This document shows positions 60,299 through 64,000 of a DNA stretch of 64,000 nt, in pieces (the first letter of the stretch is position 1; each line of letters starts with the position of its first letter). The stretch spans positions 3,875,634 to 3,939,633 of the forward strand of contig NZ_CP075338.1 in assembly GCF_023278365.1 (NCBI RefSeq), written 5' to 3'. Made by a program: the position numbers and the translations under genes. Source of the stretch: Epilithonimonas zeae. Lineage in GTDB: Bacteria > Bacteroidota > Bacteroidia > Flavobacteriales > Weeksellaceae. Below the pieces are notes generated by a model, which ran no database searches, had not been told where the DNA came from, and worked only from the letters and a program-made list of their open reading frames with translations.

Positions 60299-61418
60299 TT
60301 GCTTCGTTCTTTTCTAATTCATTTTTGGCTTTCACAGGACTTTCCAGACTGTCTATGAAAAGCCATTCTACGGCTCTTGGAAATTCCTGCGACCAAAAAA
60401 ATTCCTGATGTGTTCCTTGGTCATTGATGTTGGTTCTGACTTCAAAATCGAAGGATTTCTGCGCTGTTAATTTTTTCAAAGCTTTTTCAAATAATCTTAT
60501 TCTGCCGACCATTCTTGAACCTTCCAATCTTCCTCCGTAGAGATAAACTTTAATCTTATATGGATTCGTGAAGTTTATCATTGGGAAATTATTTTCAGGC
60601 TCTACCCAAAGCGACGGCGAAAAAATCAGCAATTTGGAATAAACTTCCGGATAAAGAAATCCGCTATAAATGCTAATCAATCCACCCAAAGAGCTGCCGC
60701 CAATTCCTGTATTTTCTCTATCTTTTTTAGTTCTGTAATTTTTATCAATCCAAGGTTTCAAAGTGTCAGTAATGAACCTCAGATATTTTTTACCTTCTGC
60801 ATTTTTCGTTACATCTTCATTATCAAAAATATATTCCTTGATTCGATCGTCGTTTCCGTGTTCTACTGCAATGACAATCAAATCGCCTCGTCCATATTCT
60901 GCAAGCAAAGCTAGCTTTTTATCGATTTCCCAATTTCCATATTCGGAACCATCATTAAATAAATTCTGCGCATCCTGCAAATACAAAACCGGATAATTCT
61001 TCTCCGAGTTGTAATAATCGTAAGGCAAAAGCGCCCAGATTTTTCTGGTTCTGTCCAACTGGGGAATATAGAATTCTTCATCCACCAATTCTACAATCGG
61101 GAAAAATTCTTGTTTGAAAGGTCCCCAATTCAGTCTCCATTTTTCAACCTTATCTTGTGTTTTTTGTATTTCTTTTTTTGTCTTTCTGTTCGGTGTGATG
61201 TTGTCATATTTATCAATCTCGACATTTTCCCAGCCACCTTTTGTAAATTTATATTCTACTTCGTTATTTAATAATTCATCAGGAATATTGATGTGATAAT
61301 TGTTGTCATCTATCTTTTCCAGTCTGAATTTTGAATCTTTCGGATTCCACTTGTTAAAATTGCCGGTAATAAAAATCGGTCGGTCATCATTATCTTCTGA
61401 TGTCAGAAAAAATTCCAT
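60291..61418 (-). CDS. CBM48-esterase fusion
   Basis: A 375-residue protein. The N-terminal 80 residues resemble a CBM48/AMPK glycogen-binding-type domain (PIFITGNFNKWNPKDSKFRLEKI). The C-terminal part is an esterase of the IroE/Fes or EsD kind, with nucleophile S243 in GIGGSSLGGLIS and a histidine in GTHQEFFW. It has no signal peptide and is the first gene of the cluster. Similarity to siderophore esterases is a guess. Its stop overlaps the start of the M17 gene. Confidence 0.8.
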   Translation of the reverse strand: MEFFLTSEDNDDRPIFITGNFNKWNPKDSKFRLEKIDDNNYHINIPDELLNNEVEYKFTKGGWENVEIDKYDNITPNRKTKKEIQKTQDKVEKWRLNWGPFKQEFFPIVELVDEEFYIPQLDRTRKIWALLPYDYYNSEKNYPVLYLQDAQNLFNDGSEYGNWEIDKKLALLAEYGRGDLIVIAVEHGNDDRIKEYIFDNEDVTKNAEGKKYLRFITDTLKPWIDKNYRTKKDRENTGIGGSSLGGLISIYSGFLYPEVYSKLLIFSPSLWVEPENNFPMINFTNPYKIKVYLYGGRLEGSRMVGRIRLFEKALKKLTAQKSFDFEVRTNINDQGTHQEFFWSQEFPRAVEWLFIDSLESPVKAKNELEKNEAND

Positions 61419-61594
61419 TTCGCTGTTAAATTCTTTTACTGTTTATAAATTTATAAAATTATTTTAATTAATGAAAAAATGTTGAGTATTTTTCTTTTAA
61501 AAATTGAGTTTATTAATGAATATTAATCTATTTTTAAAAATCATTGAATTAATGAAAATTAAACTTTTCGAAATAATAATCATAAATAATAAAA

Positions 61595-61623
61595 AAGCTT
61601 TCGAAGAATCACTCCGAAAGCTT
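61595..61623 (-). terminator. Terminator of the family-43 glycosidase gene
   Basis: AAGCTTTCG (61595-61603) pairs with CGAAAGCTT (61615-61623). On the minus strand the hairpin is followed by a T tract, so it ends the gene at 61651. The rest of the 232-bp gap to 61419 is A/T-rich without a gene and must hold the cluster promoter; no clear TAnnTTTG was found on the minus strand. Confidence 0.8.
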
Positions 61624-61650
61624 GAATTTTTGTTTGAAAAACTGTAAAAT

Positions 61651-63405
61651 TTATTCTGATTTTACAACCTCTGTTCTTTCAGAGATTCCGTTGGCATTAA
61701 AGGCCTCAATTTGAAAATAATAGGCATCTGTTCTATCTGCGCCGGTAAAGAAATATTCGTTCTTGCCATAAACCATAATGCTTCCGTATAATTTATCAGG
61801 TGATTTTCCCCAATAGATGACGTAACCATCGGCGTCAGAATTCTGCTGCCATTTGAACCAAATGCTTCTTCTTTCCCCGTACTTTTTAGGGTCAGCTCGC
61901 AGTGGAACGAAGTTTTGAACTTTCGCAGGTTTTGTTCCGGCACCTTTCCCAAAAACTCGGAATCCACTCAAGGCAAATTTTCCTGTCGGCATTTTCAGGT
62001 TTTCCATTTTAAGAAATCTTGCTTTTGCCGGATTTTCCAATTCGATGTAATCGTGAGGAACGTCGGTTTGGTTTTTTGATTTATCGACAATCACCTTCCA
62101 GTTTTTGCCGTCATTAGAACCATAGATCTTATACTGATGCATTTTGCCCAATGTTTTTCCCATAAACTCAGCATCCTGATCCGCATAATTCACCTGAATC
62201 GCATTAATTGTGGAAACTTCTCCTAAATCTGTCTGAAACCATTCACCAGAATTTCCGGTTTTTGCAGACCAGTAAGTTTTGATGTCTTCATCCACGGCAT
62301 AATTAGAATGATAACCGCCTAAAGTTGATGATACCTGAACAGGTTTGTTATAATTCAATAACATCCAACCAGGAAATAACCCTTTTGAGAAATCTTTGCC
62401 TTGTGCATATTGTGGTAAAAGAGTAGGGTAATCACCGTATGCGGTGTTGGTGTACATTACATCATCTTTATCAAATCCAGTTGGCCAGATTCCCAATCTT
62501 CTTTCAAAATTATTTTTGGTCGAAATGAAAATCGTGGAAACGTGCCACCAATTCCCGAAATTATCTTCGAAGGTTGCCCCGTGTCCAGCGCCTCGTGCAA
62601 AACCTCCAGGTCTATAAGAAAACGGATTGTGCTGCTGGTATTCGAAGCCTTCTAATGGATTTTTTGAAACATAAACTCCGTCAGAATAGCCACTGAATTC
62701 TGTTGCAGGAGCTCCATATTGAAGATAATATTTATTATTATGTTTAGTCATCCAAGCACCTTCTACAAAGGGTTGAAGAAAAACATTGTCATTATATTCT
62801 CCAAATCTTTCCCAACCGTGGTCTTCAGGTTTTAGTCTGATGACAGGCTTTACAAAACCTTCAGATTGTAAAGTTTTGGTTTTGACTTCGGTCCCCAAAA
62901 GAGGCCACTCGTTGCTTGAACCCCAATAGAGGTAGAGTTTATCTTTATCTTCATCATAATGAAAAGCGGGATCCCAAGCGCCAACTTTTAAAGTATCAAC
63001 AGCAATTTTCCAATCGTCTTTTGTTGGGTTGGTACTTTTCCAAATCGGGAAATCCTGTTCCCAAGTTGAACCGAAAACATATAAAGTGTCTTTCATCGCC
63101 CAAACTGCTGGCGCATTTAGGTCGTGCGTGTATTTATTATCCCTGAGAAATTTTCGATAAACAAATTTCCAATCCAGCATATTGTCAGAATACCAATAAC
63201 CTTCCTGATTGGTAGAAAATAGAAACAGCTTCTTCTGAAAATTTACGATTACAGGGTCAGCAGTTGCCCTATGTTTTCCTTGTTTTGAGAAAACTTCAAA
63301 CGGCGTGTAACCATAATCGATGTTAATAGGATTACAATAGGTCTTTTGTTGAGCTGAAAATAATGATACAATAGATAATGAAACTATTGACAGTAATTTT
63401 TTCAT
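61651..63405 (-). CDS. Family-43-like glycosidase with discoidin domain
   Basis: A 584-residue secreted protein with a signal peptide (cleavage after SLFSAQ). The first 330 residues are a five-bladed beta-propeller of the GH43/GH117 sort: HRATADPVIV near the start (catalytic-type Asp), LNAPAVWAMKDTLYVFGS, and GAWDPAFHY. A discoidin/F5-8 type C carbohydrate-binding domain follows at about 360-490 (GGYHSNYAVDEDIKTYWSAKTGN), and the last 100 residues form a fibronectin III-like domain. It lacks a T9SS sorting tail. Likely acts on a plant or algal polysaccharide in the periplasm or outside. Confidence 0.85.
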   Translation of the reverse strand: MKKLLSIVSLSIVSLFSAQQKTYCNPINIDYGYTPFEVFSKQGKHRATADPVIVNFQKKLFLFSTNQEGYWYSDNMLDWKFVYRKFLRDNKYTHDLNAPAVWAMKDTLYVFGSTWEQDFPIWKSTNPTKDDWKIAVDTLKVGAWDPAFHYDEDKDKLYLYWGSSNEWPLLGTEVKTKTLQSEGFVKPVIRLKPEDHGWERFGEYNDNVFLQPFVEGAWMTKHNNKYYLQYGAPATEFSGYSDGVYVSKNPLEGFEYQQHNPFSYRPGGFARGAGHGATFEDNFGNWWHVSTIFISTKNNFERRLGIWPTGFDKDDVMYTNTAYGDYPTLLPQYAQGKDFSKGLFPGWMLLNYNKPVQVSSTLGGYHSNYAVDEDIKTYWSAKTGNSGEWFQTDLGEVSTINAIQVNYADQDAEFMGKTLGKMHQYKIYGSNDGKNWKVIVDKSKNQTDVPHDYIELENPAKARFLKMENLKMPTGKFALSGFRVFGKGAGTKPAKVQNFVPLRADPKKYGERRSIWFKWQQNSDADGYVIYWGKSPDKLYGSIMVYGKNEYFFTGADRTDAYYFQIEAFNANGISERTEVVKSE

Positions 63406-63455
63406 TTAAGATTTATTTTAATTCCGAATATATTGAAAATTTAAGGAAAGACAAT

Positions 63456-63866
63456 TTATTCCCTCCAATTTTCCTTGATCAAGTCCAAAAGAAAATCGGG
63501 ACATCTTACAATTTTTTTAGTTTCTGCATCCAGAAAAAATAGAGTAGTAGAAGCCTCGGTGATTTTGATTTTATCTTCATTGTAAATTTCATAATCGAAT
63601 TCAATTTTAACACCCGGAATTTTTTTTATGTAAGTATGAATTTCCAAAAGTTGGTCATAAAGTCCTGGTTTCAAATACTTAATTTTATATTCGGAAACGG
63701 GAAGAAAAATTCCTCTCTTTTCTATCTCATCATATGACATCCCAAGTGTACGAAAAAGCTCAACTCTCGCGACTTCAAAATATTCTGCATAGTTGCCATA
63801 ATAGACATATTTCATTGGGTCTGTTTCTCCGTAACGCACTCGTATTGAGTTGGTTGTGTGTATCAT
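63456..63866 (-). CDS. 4HBT acyl-CoA thioesterase
   Basis: A 136-residue hotdog-fold thioesterase of the 4-hydroxybenzoyl-CoA thioesterase/YbgC group. The signature RVRYGETDPMKYVYYGNYAEYFEVARVE (about residues 9-36) contains the catalytic Asp-type position, and the usual D-P-x-G-H reads D-P-M-K-Y here. Length is normal. The acyl-CoA substrate is unknown. Confidence 0.88.
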   Translation of the reverse strand: MIHTTNSIRVRYGETDPMKYVYYGNYAEYFEVARVELFRTLGMSYDEIEKRGIFLPVSEYKIKYLKPGLYDQLLEIHTYIKKIPGVKIEFDYEIYNEDKIKITEASTTLFFLDAETKKIVRCPDFLLDLIKENWRE

Positions 63867-63962
63867 TTTAAGTCGTTAATAATTCATACAAATATATTTT
63901 TAAATAATCAATAGTGAAAAAATTTTTTTATGAAAATTAATAATTAGATATTTGTTGTCTTC

Positions 63963-64000
63963 TTAAAAAACTAAAATCCCACCGGAAATAGCAGCAGAAA
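63963..64000 (-). CDS. Possible C-terminal end of a minus-strand gene
   Basis: On the minus strand the window edge reads SAAISGGILVF followed by a TAA stop at 63963-63965. It could be the end of the next gene, cut by the window; only eleven residues are visible, so it is not assigned. The 63867-63962 gap is A/T-rich without a recognised site. Confidence 0.2.
   Translation of the reverse strand, partial: SAAISGGILVF

Noticed and set aside
1..64000. tRNA, rRNA, insertion sequences or prophage genes
   Set aside because: No tRNA-like T-loop with acceptor pairing, no rRNA core motif and no transposase or integrase frame was seen.

Overview
The window looks like a chromosomal segment of a Chryseobacterium-like member of the Flavobacteriia (Bacteroidota). 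The evidence is an AT-rich sequence, three proteins with C-terminal type IX secretion (T9SS type A) sorting domains, Bacteroidota promoters with a TAnnTTTG -7 element, many lipoprotein signals, and an arginine pathway built on an N-acyl-ornithine carbamoyltransferase. The genus is an inference; no rRNA or tRNA was seen that could settle it.

Layout. 1-4.3 kb: two ferritin-like proteins, two lipoproteins, an LpxR-type lipid A deacylase and a VOC protein. 4.5-6.4 kb: acetyl-CoA synthetase. 6.5-15.2 kb: a complete arginine operon (GNAT acyltransferase, argG, argC, argD, argF', argB, argE, argH), with a promoter carrying three AGATAAT boxes at an exact 32-nt pitch and a CTTTGCG-rich repeat in every long internal gap. 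15.3-22.4 kb: an Lrp/AsnC regulator, then pyrB behind an apparent attenuator (24-codon leader frame plus intrinsic terminator), carA, a serine hydrolase lipoprotein and carB. Carbamoyl phosphate from CarAB feeds both the pyrB and the argF' step, so the block forms one metabolic neighbourhood.

22.5-34.8 kb is mixed: a ParE-type toxin-antitoxin pair, a Crp/Fnr-like regulator, a DinB-like protein, a methyltransferase, a PEP-mutase-like protein overlapping an Ada repair protein, AraC regulators including a membrane-anchored TPR-AraC protein, and a DUF3037/HipA-like kinase pair. 35-43.9 kb is a surface block: a 1174-residue T9SS adhesin with four near-identical 285-bp repeats, a TPR histidine kinase with a LytTR response regulator, a parallel beta-helix T9SS protein and a small T9SS protein. 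44-52.3 kb: nitronate monooxygenase-like protein, small immunity-like genes, PnuC, an APC permease, a BNR-repeat protein, a HAD hydrolase, a YetF protein with a zinc-ribbon tail and a TPR protein.

52.3-61.4 kb, all on the minus strand, is the most unusual region: a putative peptide/amide-ligase cluster. In transcription order it encodes a CBM48-esterase fusion, an M17 aminopeptidase, an ATP-grasp ligase, an esterase, a second ATP-grasp ligase, a GCS2/YbdK carboxylate-amine ligase, a class I glutamine amidotransferase and a probable permuted ATP-grasp protein. It looks able to make and process a small non-ribosomal peptide or amide whose identity cannot be read from sequence. The window ends with a family-43-like glycosidase and a thioesterase, both on the minus strand.

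Intergenic DNA contains several dispersed repeat families described under findings. No intergenic gap exceeds 300 bases.
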